A stretch of DNA of 64,000 nt from Omphiscola glabra (GCA_964017045.1 OZ024802.1:11606435-11670434); one strand, 5' to 3'; shown: positions 1 through 11,339, counted from the first letter of the stretch. The notes: a model not told the origin generated them from the sequence alone. Program-made: numbers and translations.

Positions 1-278
1 TCAGACCAAACAGGAAACCTATGTGAATTCTTTCACGATTTCACGGATGTGTCACTTTTATTTGTTGTTTTGGGGGCTAAAGCGTAACAGTGGCTTGTAT
101 AAAAATACAATGAGTTTAGATGTTTTCTGCTTTCATTTTCTCCAAATTCTTCAAACAGCTTTAAATGTCACAATTGGCTATCATTTTCCGAGGAGACTCT
201 GCTCATGTCCGGCCAGTGAGCATCAGGAATACATTTTCTATGTTGGGGAGAATGAGCTCAAAGATGTGTCAGCCGTTA
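1..278. other. Unassigned intronic/intergenic DNA
   Basis: I see no coding signature, repeat unit or splice-flanked exon here. The open frames that start here run into the SPIN-like element downstream and look fortuitous. Confidence 0.4.
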
Positions 279-465
279 AAGCGGTTATCAACCTGTGCGT
301 CGAGTCCCCTTTGGTGGTCGAACGACCCTCACACAGGGGTCGCCTAAGACCATCGGAAAACACATATTTATAGGTAGCAACAAAAATTATTTTAAGTTGG
401 GGGGTCACCACAACATAAGGAACTGTATTAAGGGGTCGTGGGATTAGGAAGGTTGAGAACCACTG
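279..465 (-). mobile_element. SPIN-like hAT MITE, copy 1 (full length, diverged)
   Basis: The 187-bp element has imperfect inverted ends (left gcggttatcaacc, right ggttgagaaccactg). Its inner order matches the other copies: a gtcgaacgaccc block, then cgcctaagaccatcgg, then a region like taaaattattttcgttgct in the opposite orientation. This matches the SPIN non-autonomous hAT family as I remember it. The left end is mutated (atca for ctca) and only a weak flanking match (agcc) can be seen, so the insertion is probably old. A second MITE is inserted at its right end. I call copies starting cagcggttctcaac 'minus' and copies starting cagtggttctcaacc 'plus'. Confidence 0.82.
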
Positions 466-468
466 AGC
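461..468. repeat. Target-site duplication CACTGAGC (left copy)
   Basis: These eight bases are identical to 660-667 on the other side of the MITE. Positions 461-465 are also the terminal CACTG of the SPIN-like element, which fixes the order of insertion: SPIN first, then the CAGGGCC MITE. Confidence 0.85.
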
Positions 469-659
469 CAGGGCCGACCCTAACAATTGCGGGGCCCTAT
501 GAGAAACGGCCTGCGCAGGGCCCATTCTGGGTAGAGGATAAGGATAATAAGTGAAAATTAAGATTTTGTATTAGAAAATAAATTCGGGGCGGGGCCTATG
601 AAAGTGAGGGGCCCATTCATTGCGGCCGCATAGGTTGCAATGGCCTAAGGCCGGCCCTG
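469..659. mobile_element. hAT-like MITE with CAGGGCCGGCC ends, copy 1
   Basis: The 191-bp element starts cagggccgaccc and ends ggccggccctg, which are inverted repeats of each other. It is flanked by a perfect 8-bp duplication, CACTGAGC, at 461-468 and 660-667. That length is typical of the hAT superfamily. The core contains gataaggataataagtg and aaattaagattttgtat, shared almost identically with the copy at 41185-41349. It has no coding capacity. The duplicated target includes the last five bases of the SPIN-like copy, so this element landed in SPIN. Confidence 0.85.
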
Positions 660-667
660 CACTGAGC

Positions 668-1550
668 TATAAGAACATGACGGTCATTTATCAATCACAG
701 TTGTTTAAAAATGATACAATATCACAATATCATAATTATTAATGTATTATTAGCTTTTTAAAGTATTATTCATACTTTCAGCAAAACATGTCCTGCTTCT
801 ATACACACTAAAGATTTAACATAGCCCATCAGGTCACAAGGCCACCATTTCACCAGCCCAACCTGTTCCTGGCCACCAGCAACCATCATTCAACCTATCA
901 GCCCACCAGTTAACCAGTCCATCAGTCCACGTGCCCACCAGCACCCAGTCCGCCAACCATACAACCTGCCAGCCCCCACTCCCTCGCTACTGAGGTTACC
1001 ATGGTCTTAAATTACATTCAGAAGTCTATTCGTACGTGTTTTTTTAAAAATTAAGATCATAAATAAAAAAAAATAAAAATTTTAAACAAATATCGCATTG
1101 TTTACATCCTCGCCAGTGCGCACATATTCTGCGCATGCGAGTTATTTACTATTATTTACTAAAGTTTTTTTTTCCCCACGTCAAATCCTCTCCACACCAA
1201 AAACACACACTTTTAATCTTTATATTTGCCCTATGCAAAGAATCTAACAATACACTTTTCCCTCCAGGATAATTTAGAGCATTACTCATCTGCTAATCAT
1301 AAACAAAATTTTCAAAAATCAAAGACCCCATACGTCTCACCCGCCGCCCTAACCACCCCCACCACTGACGTTAAAGCATTTCACGTCTGCTCGTGCAATA
1401 ATTAAGAAAGGAATATCGCCGTGATTCCAGTTTAGAGAATCTTAAAGTTATAACCAGGGGCATTCTCTATTATAAAAACTCTCTTTGGTAGGTGTAAGAT
1501 CAAGGGGCGTTGGTGGGAGATCAAGGGCGTGGAGGGGGCGCGGGGGGGCA
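668..1550. other. AT-rich non-coding DNA with a CCACCAG-rich patch
   Basis: The region is mostly AT-rich. Positions 834-1000 have irregular repeats of caccag/ccatcag words, related to the patch at 1945-2320, which suggests a decayed minisatellite. I see no coding signal. Confidence 0.45.
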
Positions 1551-1635
1551 AAGTGAAAGGAAGGGGGGGGGGAGCACGGAGATGAAGGGAACAAAGTGAT
1601 GAAAGCCAAATGACTAGGGGGGGGGGGGGGGGGAG
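1550..1635. repeat. G-rich low-complexity tract
   Basis: Several G runs occur here, including about 10 G at 1563-1572 and about 17 G at 1617-1633. G-quadruplex formation on the plus strand is plausible. Confidence 0.8.
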
Positions 1636-1944
1636 AAGAACAGCGCTACAAAGAAAAACGCGAGTAGCCATCGTAATTGTATTTTCTTCCACCGGGCCGC
1701 CAGCCACCAAGCCACCAGCGGTCTGTTTACAATAAAGTCGATAGAATATAAGGACCTGATCATCAACGGACTTCAAGTCCGCAAGGAATCTTTCCAAAAC
1801 CGCTCCACCAATGTGTACTCCTGCTTTGTCTTTACGTACCAACCGACCAACATTTTCGAAACATGATACAACAATCATACCAGCTTCACAGGCATCTTTT
1901 CAAAAACAAGTGTCTTTAGCTTCCCGCCTCTTCAACATTAACAT

Positions 1945-2320
1945 TTAAACCATACAGCCCACCAGGTCGTGTTCCCACGGGCCCGCCAGCCCCACAGTCT
2001 ACCAGCCAATCAGCACACATTTGATATGCACCCGTCCGCAGGCCGCCGGTCATTCAACCTACATTCCGACAAGCACCCAGCCAAACAGCCAGTCGGCCCT
2101 ACCAGCAAATTCGTCTACCAGTCCGTCAACACTACTGCCCACCTTGCCAGTAAACCTACCAGGCCCATCAGTCTATCTGTCCACCAGGTCTAAAAGTATA
2201 CCTGTTCACCAGGCCCACCAATCTGCCTTGTCTACAAACCCACCAATCTACCAGTCCTCCGGGCCCACCATATTACCTGTCAACCAACCCACCTGTCCAC
2301 CAGCCCAGCACCCATATTCT
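1945..2320 (+). repeat. Degenerate CCACCAG minisatellite
   Basis: Words such as cccaccag, ctaccag and ccaccaa recur every 8-20 bp without a fixed period. Two overlapping frames are open here only because the repeat avoids stop codons. Confidence 0.6.
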
Positions 2321-3017
2321 AAAAAAAACTGTTCCTATAAGTTTTACAGCAACGTATTGCGGCACACATTTCACTCACTGACACGGCACACTAACTAACA
2401 CGGTTTAGGACACAGTAATCTGGCAAAAGCGAGGATTGGTTGCGAGATGGTGGGTGCTACACTGATCAGGGGTGGGGGAGAGGACTGATCTCCAGGGGTG
2501 ATTTGGGGGGGGGGGGGGAAAGGATTTTTTTTCTTGGGGGGGGGGGGGATTCGTTGGGGTTGAGATGTGAAGATAGTAAAAGTGCCAGTCGACGGGGTAT
2601 TAAGAGCTTAATTGAAACCAATCAAAGGGAGACAAATAGGAAACACAACTCCTAAATAGAACCGGTGCTGTACATGGGCTTCTGTTTAAGGCAATCGAAT
2701 GAAGCTGATTGTGTTGGGGGTTCATTCAAAACAAATTTAGCCCATTTATTGAAGTCTCATACACGTGCCTTTGATAAACATTTTATACACCCCGCCTCAT
2801 CCACCACCCCCCCCCCTTTTTTTTTAACCACCGTTCTGCACTTTAGTTTAGAGGATATTGAGAGCTGCATGCTACAAAGGGGGATAAACATGCACACTAT
2901 TGCATGCTTAACATATTCGTAATTTACCTGATAGGGAAAATAGTTCCCCCCCACCCACCCCAGCCTTTTCTCTTTTGCTATTCAAAGACAAAGAATCATG
3001 GAAAACATATCGTTATC
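2321..3017. other. Non-coding DNA with homopolymers
   Basis: This stretch contains G runs at about 2506-2519 and 2538-2549, and a C run followed by a T run at 2806-2825. No gene is recognised. Confidence 0.45.
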
Positions 3018-3640
3018 TACCCGTACTAGCCAATATACCCGGCGTTGCTACGGGTTCGCATTCGGAAAAAATAAAAAAACTTTTTAAGAGTATAAGAGTA
3101 ACCCGATAATTTAGGAACCCTTAATAATAATAAAAAAATACAAATAAATAATCCTTTTTTTAAAAAAAGAAAAACCACTTCACTAAAGTACCCATCAAAA
3201 TTGTAAAATATGTTATTTTTCGAATTTCTCGTATAAAGTATCCAGATGTTTAAATACCGTAACTCTAGTTAACATTGCAGTTTTGTTTCTTTTTAAACAA
3301 TTTGGACTTTGGAAAGTGTCTTATTAAAAAAAAAAAAAAGTTCTTCACCAAAGGCTATGGCATCAATCAATTAAAATAAAATAGGATTCCTGGTAGGGGG
3401 CCTATTCAGACAGGGGGCAATTTTTAGTTATCCTTAAGATAGGGGTGGTGGGGGGCGCCACAAAAATCATTGATATAAATATCTCAAATTAAAGTTTCAA
3501 ATTTATTTCATTAAAATCGGATGAAATTCGCCAAAGACGTTGCCTTTCATACGGGTGGAAATTATAAGTTTGAGATTCACCGATATTTTAAAAAGGATTA
3601 TGACAGGTTATGTGCACCAGGTTTGTTCTGGATGCAACAA
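3018..3640. mobile_element. Possible decayed interspersed repeat (CCCGGCGTTGCTACGGGT type)
   Basis: The motif acccggcgttgctacgggtt at 3038-3057, followed by AT-rich sequence and later aaaatcggatgaaattcgcc (3515-3534), resembles 3' parts of old interspersed elements found in many invertebrates. I cannot set the ends or name the family, and only one copy is in the window. Confidence 0.3.
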
Positions 3641-3878
3641 TTCACGTAGACGGTTACAATAAAAGCCTTCGTGTGTGCCTTTGGCTATTACAAGGTAACG
3701 TTAGAATCTTCTACACTGTTTTGGAACTTTCTGGAAACTTTAAAAAAATAAATAACTTAAAAATATGATTGCATAATATTTAAGGAAAATCATGGCGGCT
3801 TATTGCAAAATAACAAAGGCATCTTTTACACCACTAAGTAAACATCTGATGTCATTTTTTTAAAAATGCATTTGAGAC

Positions 3879-4034
3879 ATTGCTGTCCTCATTGCTGCCC
3901 TCATTGCTGTCCTCGTTGCTGTCCTCATTTCTGTCCTCATTGCTGTCCACATTGCTGTCCACATTGCGGTCCTCATTTCTGTCCTCATTGCTGTCCACAT
4001 TGCGGTCTTCATTGCTGTCCCCATTGCTGTCCTC
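3879..4034. repeat. 12-bp minisatellite (cattgctgtcct)
   Basis: About 13 copies of a 12-bp unit with substitutions (gctgccc, gcggtcc, tttctgtcc). Because the unit is a multiple of three, the minus strand stays open in two frames; these are not genes. Confidence 0.9.
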
Positions 4035-4168
4035 ATAAAATGTAACCACGATGAAAGAGGACAACAACATGCAGTTATTGTGAAACTGAACGTGAACGCC
4101 TGAACAACGACCTGCAAGAAAGGTCACAGTTCATGTATGAAGTAGGGTCACTCATCAGACTTAAAGAG

Positions 4169-4528
4169 GCGTCAGTGACTCACAGTTAAACCACCTTGAG
4201 AAACAAAACAAGTCTTCCAAGCGTCAGTGACTCACAGTTCAACCACCTCGTTAAACAAAAACAAGTCTTCTAAGCGTCAGTGACTCACAGTTCAACCACC
4301 TGTTAAACAAAACAAATCTTCCAAGCATCAGTGACTCACAGTTCAACCACCTCGTTAAACAAAACAAGTCTTCTAAGCGTCAGTGACTCACAGTTCAACC
4401 ACCCCGTTAAACAAAACAAGTCTTCCAAGCGTCAGTGACTCACAGTTCAACCACCTCGTTAAACAAAAAACAAGTCTTCTAAGCGTCAGTGACTCAAAGT
4501 TCAACCCACTTGAGAAACAAAACAAGTC
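4169..4528. repeat. 52-bp minisatellite, 7 copies
   Basis: The unit contains gcgtcagtgactcacagttc and aaacaaaacaagtcttc, repeating every 52-53 bp from 4169. Copies are nearly identical apart from A-run length and ttccaa/ttctaa variants, which indicates recent amplification. The word tgactca(c) is AP-1-like and is present once per unit. Confidence 0.92.
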
Positions 4529-4755
4529 TTTCTTCTAATTGTTACCAAATGCCACTGTCGTAATTTGTGTGTATGTGTTGGAAAGGGGGGATGGGGCGTC
4601 TATTCTCGGTGATAAATTACAAGTTTGGAGATAAGACGAGAAGGAGAGGGGGTAGGGATGCTACTGCTGAGGTGTAAGATTCCTTTAGCCTCCCTCCCCT
4701 CCCCCAGCCACCAATCTCTGAGACAGTGAGGGAAAAAAAGGGTTGATGGGACATA

Positions 4756-4840
4756 CTGTTGCTGTTGATCAGACAGCCTATTGCTGTTTATCAGACAGTC
4801 TGTTGCTGTTGACTGGACAGCCTGTTGCTGTTGCCTGGAC
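4756..4840. repeat. ~23-bp repeat (ctgttgctgttg), about 4 copies
   Basis: Units of ttgctgttgatcagacag with changes. On the minus strand they encode a glutamine-rich frame (RQQQQ...DQQQQ), which I attribute to the repeat and not to a gene. Confidence 0.75.
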
Positions 4841-5042
4841 AAAGACAACGAAATCCTCATCTGAAACACCACGAACACCGGGCCACACAGTGTGTCTTTC
4901 AAAAGTCTTGGTTACCTCATGGTACTAACGCCCCTGATGCTATGATGGGGGCAGAGGAGGTCAGGGTAGCTGCTACTAGACGAGTGCTGCTTTTTCATAT
5001 CTTGGATAAGATGATCAGCAGATGTGTTTCTTGATGTGTTTA

Positions 5043-5350
5043 GCTGACATGTTTGCTTACATGTGGGCTGACATGCGGGCTGACATGTTTGCTGACATGT
5101 TGCCTGACATGCGGGCTGACATGTTTGCTGACATGTGGGCTGACATGCTTGCTGACATGTTGCCTGACATGTGGGCCGACATGTTGGCTGACATGCGGGC
5201 TGACATGTTGCCTGACATGCGGGCTGACATGCGGGCTGACATGCTTGCTGACATGTTGGCGGACATGCGGGCTGACATGTTGCCTGACATGCGGGCTGAC
5301 ATGTGTGCTGACGTGTTGGCTGAAATATTGGCTGACATGTTGGCTGTCAT
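5043..5350. repeat. 12-bp minisatellite (gctgacatgtgg), about 26 copies
   Basis: The unit varies at positions after acatg (tttg, cggg, ttgc, tggg). Four reading frames stay open (for example ADMxADMx on plus), as expected for a 12-bp unit lacking stops, so none is annotated as a gene. Confidence 0.93.
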
Positions 5351-5750
5351 ACTTTAAAGTGGACTCAACCGGCCATTCACCCATGAAAAGCACATTCCTT
5401 GTGGTTCCGACCTGTAGCTATAGAGGCGAATCTCTTGACGTCCGATCACACATTTGTAATGGTGTTGCCGTTGTTTGTGTTTTATGAAATAACAAGCTCA
5501 TGCATTCTACTCCTGCACTAGTGTTTGACGTCAGACGTTGCTAACCAACAGGGAAAAAAACAAACAAACTAACGAATTGTTTAATGGAGATCGCATGATA
5601 ATTTAATTTGTTACACTTTTGTATAATTAACTCCAGATTTAAGTTAAGAATCTTTTTTTTTTTTGAAAAACAAAAAATACTCAAAGGGGTTTAAATGTTT
5701 GAAACTAGGCTTAAAATTTTTTTTAATAACTTGATCGGACATTGTATTCA
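5351..5750. other. Non-coding DNA between minisatellites
   Basis: AT-rich sequence with a T run near 5653-5664. I see nothing else that I can name. Confidence 0.5.
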
Positions 5751-7097
5751 CCTGATGTTACGACAGGACGCAGCCCCATCCACATGATGTTACAACAGGA
5801 CGCAGCCCCGTCCACATGATATTACAACAAGACGTAGCCACGTCCACATGATGTTACAACAAGACGTAGCACCCGTCCACATGATGTTACAACAGGACGT
5901 AGCCCCCGTCCACATGATGTTACAACAGGACGTAGCCCCCGTCCACATGATGTTACAACAGGACGTAGCCCCCGTCCACATGATGTTAAAACAGGACGTA
6001 GCCCCCGTCCACATGATGTTACAACAGGACGTAGCCCCCGTCCACATGATGTTACAACAGGACGTAGCCCCCGTCCACATGATGTTACAACAGGACGTAG
6101 CCCCCGTCCACATGATGTTACAACAGGACGTAGCCCCCGTCCACATGATGTTACAACAGGACGTAGCCCCCGTCCACATGATGTTACAACAGGACGTAGC
6201 CCCGTCCACATGATGTTAAAACAGGACGTAGCCCCCGTTCACATGATGTTACAACACGACGTAGCACCCGTCTACATGATGTTACAACAGGACGTAGCCC
6301 CCGTCCACATGATGTTACAACAGGATGTAGCCCCCGTCCACATGATGTTACAACAGGACGTAGCCCCGTCCACATGATGTTAAAACAGGACGTAGCCCCC
6401 GTTCACATGATGTTACAACACGACGTAGCCCCCGTCCACATGATGTTACAACAGGACGTAGCCCCCGTCCACATGATGTTACAACAGGACGTAGCCCCCG
6501 TCCACATGATGTTACAACAGGACGTAGCCCCCGTCCACATGATGTTACAACAGGACGTAGCCCCCGTCCACATGATGTTACAACAGGACGTAGCCCTTGT
6601 CCACATGATGTTACAACAGGACGTAGCCCCCGTCCACATGATGTTACAACAGGACGTAGCCCCGTCCACATGATGTTAAAACAGGACGTAGCCCCGTCCA
6701 CATGATGTTAAAACAGGACGTAGCCCCCGTTCACATGATGTTACAACACGACGTAGCCCCCGTCCACATGATGTTACAACAGGACGTAGCCCCCGTCCAC
6801 ATGATGTTACAACAGGACGTAGCCCCCGTCCACATGATGTTACAACAGGACGTAGCCCCCGTCCACATGATGTTACAACAGGACGTAGCCCCCGTCCACA
6901 TGATGTTACAACAGGACGTAGCCCCCGTCCACATGATGTTACAACAGGACGTAGCCCCGTCCACATGATGTTAAAACAGGACGTAGCCCCCGTTCACATG
7001 ATGTTACAACACGACGTAGCACCCGTCTACATGATGTTACAACAGGACGTAGCCCCCGTCCACATAATGTTATAACAGGACGCAGCCTCGTCCACAT
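5751..7097. repeat. 33-bp satellite-like array with higher-order structure, about 41 copies
   Basis: The unit contains acatgatgttacaacagg and acgtagcccccgtcc; some copies are 32 bp. A variant with ttaaaacagg occurs at 5986, 6216, 6380, 6676, 6708 and 6971. From 6216 on it is mostly followed by a cacgacgtag copy, so blocks of 5, 10 and 8 units have themselves been duplicated. Both strands carry several long open frames (MMLQQDVAPVH on plus, MWTGATSCCNI on minus) because 33 is divisible by three. I regard these as shadows of the array. Confidence 0.95.
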
Positions 7098-8539
7098 CCG
7101 TCTATTGTTATCACTGTATGGGGGTAAACAAAAGCCAGATAACATTTACCGGGTAGTTGCCCCCTGGATTCCAGGAAATGTAATGACGTCAGTTGATGCT
7201 CTTTAAATTAAATTTAAAAAATGTGCTTCCTTGATAACAGAGAAAGACGTGAGAGAAGAAAAATTGTTAGATAAAACAATTTTAAAAAAAAAATAATTTG
7301 GAGTTTGCTCTATGTAGCCGTTTGTAGAAGGCTTCCCCCTTAATCAAAATCCATTGAAGAAGATTTTTCTAACGTCAAGAATGTGCTTTCTAATTGCTGT
7401 CTATTGGGGGCTCGCACAATTCTGATTAGCAAGGTCGGATTATCCACAGGGCAAGGTGGACAACATGCCAAGTGCCCACGGCAAAAAAAAAAAAAAGGGC
7501 TTCCGAATATCATCTTCTCATCTACGCGGACAATATGGATATATGAAAATATGATAACCCGCCCCCCCCACACTTTTTTTTTACGGCTGTCACCAGGGCA
7601 CCCCGGGACCTTAATCCAGCCATGTTGATGTCAATGCCACGATGTCAATGCCACGATGTCAACTAAACCGTTTCTTTTCAAAGCGCATCGCTCAGTTTTA
7701 AAAACTAATGCCTAGAGCTGGGATTCCCGACGGGTGCGGCGCACATCCCCAAATATTTCACGCAGACCGATCGCTCCCTAATGTTGAGTCTCGCATCAAA
7801 ATAATGTCTACAAAGCGTGGGCGTGTGGCACACACAGACTCTTATACTGTTGGAGTAGCTACCCAACAGCCATGCCGTGTGTAAGAGGCTCGGAACAAAA
7901 GGGCGTATTACCATACATATTTATATCTATTTATATTCATTTGAGATTCCGTGGCGTAGTAGAAAAAAAAAAGTTAAAAAAAAAAAGACAACTTAAAATT
8001 AATAAAGTGCACTGTTCACAATACACTCAGTGAAGAAAGAAACAATCACTAAAATGTTGCGCACTTACAAAAAAATCCATTCGACCAAGTTTGCCAGATT
8101 TTTTAACACGAAATAAAAGTTTTTAAAAAATCTAAATTTGTTGATGCGGTAATGCACTCCAACACTCAGCGGTGCAGCGCCGCGGCAAATTACATAATTC
8201 ATTTGAAGGCGATGCCGCAGACGTGAGGCAAACTCTAGCACCCTCAAAAAGTGTACAATTGAATAAACGGACTCGGTTATCTCCAATTAGCGGCCATTTT
8301 CCCGGGAACAAAACGTTGCTGAAAACTTCAAATTTCAAAAGGAAGGGAGAGAACGAAAAAAACAAAACAAAAAACAGGGAATTTAACTCCAGTTGTCATG
8401 GAAATAAAATCTACGTGTCAACGGGTAAAAAAAACGTAGACATTGACAGGACCCCGAGAAAAAAACAGGCAAGAAAACTTTATGAAGTGGCTTAAGTTGA
8501 TGCTGGTGGAAACAAATGTAAGATAAGACGCAGGAGGGA
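7098..8539. other. Non-coding DNA, mixed composition
   Basis: It holds an 18-bp repeat (gatgtcaatgccac, 7626-7662), A runs near 7481-7495 and a T run near 7575. The less AT-rich stretch at 8150-8300 has several open frames but no codon pattern or splice sites that I trust. Confidence 0.45.
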
Positions 8540-8870
8540 GAGGTGGCGCAGCGGATCTTGTGCAGGGGTTTGCTGCAAAGGCACTAAGCAGGGGTGGCTG
8601 TATGAGGGTGGTGGATGCGGGACGCAGGAGAGTGGGGCAGGAGGGTGGGGTAGGAGGGTGGGGCAGGAGGGTGACGGAGGAGGGTGGTGGAAGAGAGTGA
8701 TAGAGGAGGCAGTGGTGGAGGGGTTTAATGGAGGAGGAGGGTGATGGAGAGGGGTGATGGAAGAGGTGGTGGAGAATGGTGCAGGAGGGTGATGAAGGAA
8801 GGTGATTGGGGAGGATGGAAGAGATGGGTAAAACAAAGAAGATACGAGTAATAAGGTTGAGTCTTCCAGC
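8540..8870 (+). repeat. G-rich imperfect repeat (ggagggtg words)
   Basis: Purine-rich degenerate repeats of ggagggtgg, gatggaaga and gtggtggag. The minus frame here is Pro/Ser/Thr-rich low complexity and is not supported as a gene. Confidence 0.65.
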
Positions 8871-9462
8871 ATGTAAGCCACATTGTCGTGGCTCTCAGGT
8901 GCGACTTGGCGTTGTTGTTAAGTGAACCTACAGCAGACTTGGGGCTGGACGTATCAGGGGTGAATTATAGGAACGGAAATCACGTCGATGGGAGGAAAGT
9001 GAAAAGAGGGAAGGAAGGAGGGGGGAGCAGGAGCGAGGGAGGAGAAATGAAACAATTAATGGAAACGACATGCAGACGTGTATGACAGAACAGATTAGTG
9101 AGAGCAGAAATTAGATTTTTAAGCTCGTACGGATATTACGTTAATATTCGTTAAAGCGAAGTTACGGGATTTTTGTTTTAGTTGAATAAATAAATGGATA
9201 CAATATTCTTAAAACAGCCCGGGACGGTTGATCGAGGACGAACAATGTGTTTCAATTTTATAAGGGATTTTTGGTGGTTTAATATTCCAAAAAAAAAAAA
9301 AAACCCAAACAAAAAACCCACACCATTATATTTTTTAAAGACTGACAATGTTAGCCTAGATTTTGATATACTTTACGAACTAATTTAAAAGGTGAAGTTT
9401 GCGTTCTTTGATGACAGGCCGGGAAAAAAAACAACTGATGAGATAATGTTTGATGAACTTAC
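8871..9462. other. Non-coding DNA, probably intron
   Basis: AT-rich with A runs at 9288-9302. No exon or repeat is recognised until the candidate microexon that follows. Confidence 0.45.
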
Positions 9463-9505
9463 CCGACTTGCCGTGTGTAGAAGATTGGCTGGTTACTTGT
9501 GGTTC
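9463..9505 (-). CDS. Candidate 43-nt microexon (minus strand)
   Basis: On the minus strand the segment follows a classical acceptor: a ctaat branch-like sequence, a C/T tract (gttctctttcctttctccag) and AG at 9507-9506. It ends at cgg|GTAAGTT, a near-perfect donor at 9462-9456. The exon reads openly in phase 0 as EPQVTSQSSTHGKS plus one base, the phase that the donor of the SoxD exon at 25950 would supply. Having both signals this close around an open segment is unusual. That it belongs to the SoxD gene is inferred from strand and phase only; the residues do not continue the coiled coil, so it may be an alternative exon, an exon of another transcript, or chance. Confidence 0.5.
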
Positions 9506-9825
9506 CTGGAGAAAGGAAAGAGAACATCACACATTAGTGAATTAAGTTACAGGCAACAACAGAAAGAATAGAATATACATACTCACTGCTTTTACCATTT
9601 ACATCTTGATTAAGAGTATTGATGCCGTATAAAGTTTAAACAGTGAAGCCCAGGGGAGCCTGTGCTTTTTTTTTGGCCGCCCCACTTCAACCAAAAAAAC
9701 AAACAAACTCTGCCGTTAGCCGAAAATGCATCTACTCCATATAAAGATGAAAGAATAAAAAGAGTCACCGCGGGGGGGCGGACTGCCTTCTCCGCACCAC
9801 CTTCATACGCCACTGAGTATAAACC
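9506..9825. other. Non-coding DNA
   Basis: Intron-like sequence upstream of the candidate microexon. Nothing specific is recognised beyond its pyrimidine tract (as read on the minus strand). Confidence 0.4.
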
Positions 9826-9945
9826 ATGTTGGAGCAACTCAAATCTCCCCCCGTGTTGGACCAACTCAAATCTCACCCCATGTTGGAACAACTCAAATCT
9901 TACCCCATGTTGGAAGAGCTCCAATCTCCCCCCCCCCCCCCCCCC
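9826..9945. repeat. 28-29-bp repeat (caactcaaatct), 4 copies, ending in a C tract
   Basis: Units contain atgttggaacaactcaaatc with small changes, followed by a long C run (about 9928-9946). Confidence 0.85.
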
Positions 9946-10522
9946 CATTTTATAAACGTTCACACAAGTAACTCTTCAAAATACAAGTCGTGAATCTCAA
10001 TAAAAGTTATTCCTAAAGCACCCCCCCACACACACATTTTCCACCCCCACCCCCCGAATTGAAAACAAGCCACTAATAACTAAAGATATCGGAAATTGTC
10101 TCCGGTGTCGTCCATCATTGTCTTGTGTGTCTTGTGTGTCTCAATAGCGTTGTCTCAATTGTGGGGGACATAATGAGGTTTACTGTTGGTCGGTTGGCTT
10201 TATTAAATATCTGTCAGACAGAGAATAGGGACGGCGGCAAGTAAGAGTCAGGAGGTGACGCCCCTGGTGAGATTTAATAAAGGATGCGGCCAATATCGAC
10301 AGTTGATGTACGCCACGGAGTTGGGTCATTTTGGGAAAGGGGTCTGTTGGGATATGAGTATGTCAGGATGTGTGCATGTTGTTACGAGGTATGTAAGGAT
10401 ATGTGCATGTGACGGGGTCAGTTTGGATAGCCATCTTATGGTATTTGGCCTGTAGGTAATTTTTGTATGATGGGTATCTGTTGCGATGGGGTATTTGGAT
10501 TCGGGTCTCTTGGGGGTAAAGG
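9946..10522. other. Non-coding DNA
   Basis: Contains C-rich words at 10020-10060 and a short gtgtcttgtgtgtct repeat near 10122. No gene is recognised. Confidence 0.45.
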
Positions 10523-10706
10523 TTGCTATCTAAATAGTAGCTTACATGTGATTGTTATAAAGAGATATGAGATTGATCTCTAAATAGTAGCTTACATGTG
10601 ATTGTTATAGAGATATGAGATTGCTATCTAAATAGTAGATTACATGTGATTATTATAAAGAGATATGAGATTGCTATACCTAAATAGTAGCTTACATGTG
10701 ATCGTT
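10523..10706. repeat. ~50-bp repeat, about 3.7 copies
   Basis: Units start at 10523, 10573, 10621 and 10671 and share ctaaatagtagcttacatgt and ataaagagatatgagatt. Confidence 0.9.
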
Positions 10707-10826
10707 CCAGGAAAGATTCGCGAAATGCCCAAAAAATAAATTAAGTATAAAAAAAAAAAAGTCAAACTTATGAATAAAAAGCTGACAGAAGCAAAATGTA
10801 AATGGTGCAAACAGTGTGATGGAAAT

Positions 10827-11339
10827 GATTGAAAGATTGTTGTGCTGACGGAAGGAATGTGTTGAAGATTGACAGAATGTTGTGTTGAAGGAAGGAATGT
10901 GTTGAGGATTGAAAGAATGTTGAGCTGACGGAAGGAATGTGTTGAGGATTGAAAGATTGTTGAGCTGAAGGAAGGAATGTGTTGAGGGTTGAAAGAATGT
11001 TGAGCTGAAGGAAGGAATGTGTTGAAGATTGACAGAATGTTGAGCTGAAGGAAGGAATGTGTTGAGGATTGAAAGAATGTTGAGCTGAAGGAAGGAATGT
11101 GTTGAGGATTGAAAGAATGTTGAGCTGACGGAAGGAATGTGTTGAGGATTGAAAGAATGTTGAGCTGACGGAAGGAATGCGTTGAGGATTGAAAGAATGT
11201 TGAGCTGAAGGAAGGAATGTGTTGAGGATTGAAATAATGTTGAGCTGACGGAAGGAATGCGTTGAGGATTGAAAGAATGTTGAGCTGACGGAAGGAATGT
11301 GTTGAGGATTGACAGAATGTTGTGTTGAAGGAATGTGTT
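10827..11339. repeat. 40-bp minisatellite, about 13 copies
   Basis: The unit contains gaaggaatgtgttgaggatt and gaaagaatgttgagctga. Two minus frames of 234 and 260 codons run through it (LPSAQHSFNPQHIPS type). They overlap, shift between each other and have no flanking gene structure, so they are repeat shadows. Confidence 0.93.

Noticed and set aside
4600..4902. Gln-rich minus frame as a possible SoxD glutamine-rich coiled-coil exon
   Set aside because: It comes from a short ctgttg repeat, lacks the QQQ-leucine pattern of SoxD and has no splice sites.
5822..6968. Long open frames on both strands in the 33-bp array (MMLQQDVAPVH, MWTGATSCCNI)
   Set aside because: Several frames on both strands are open at once because the unit length is divisible by three and lacks stops; no flanking gene structure.
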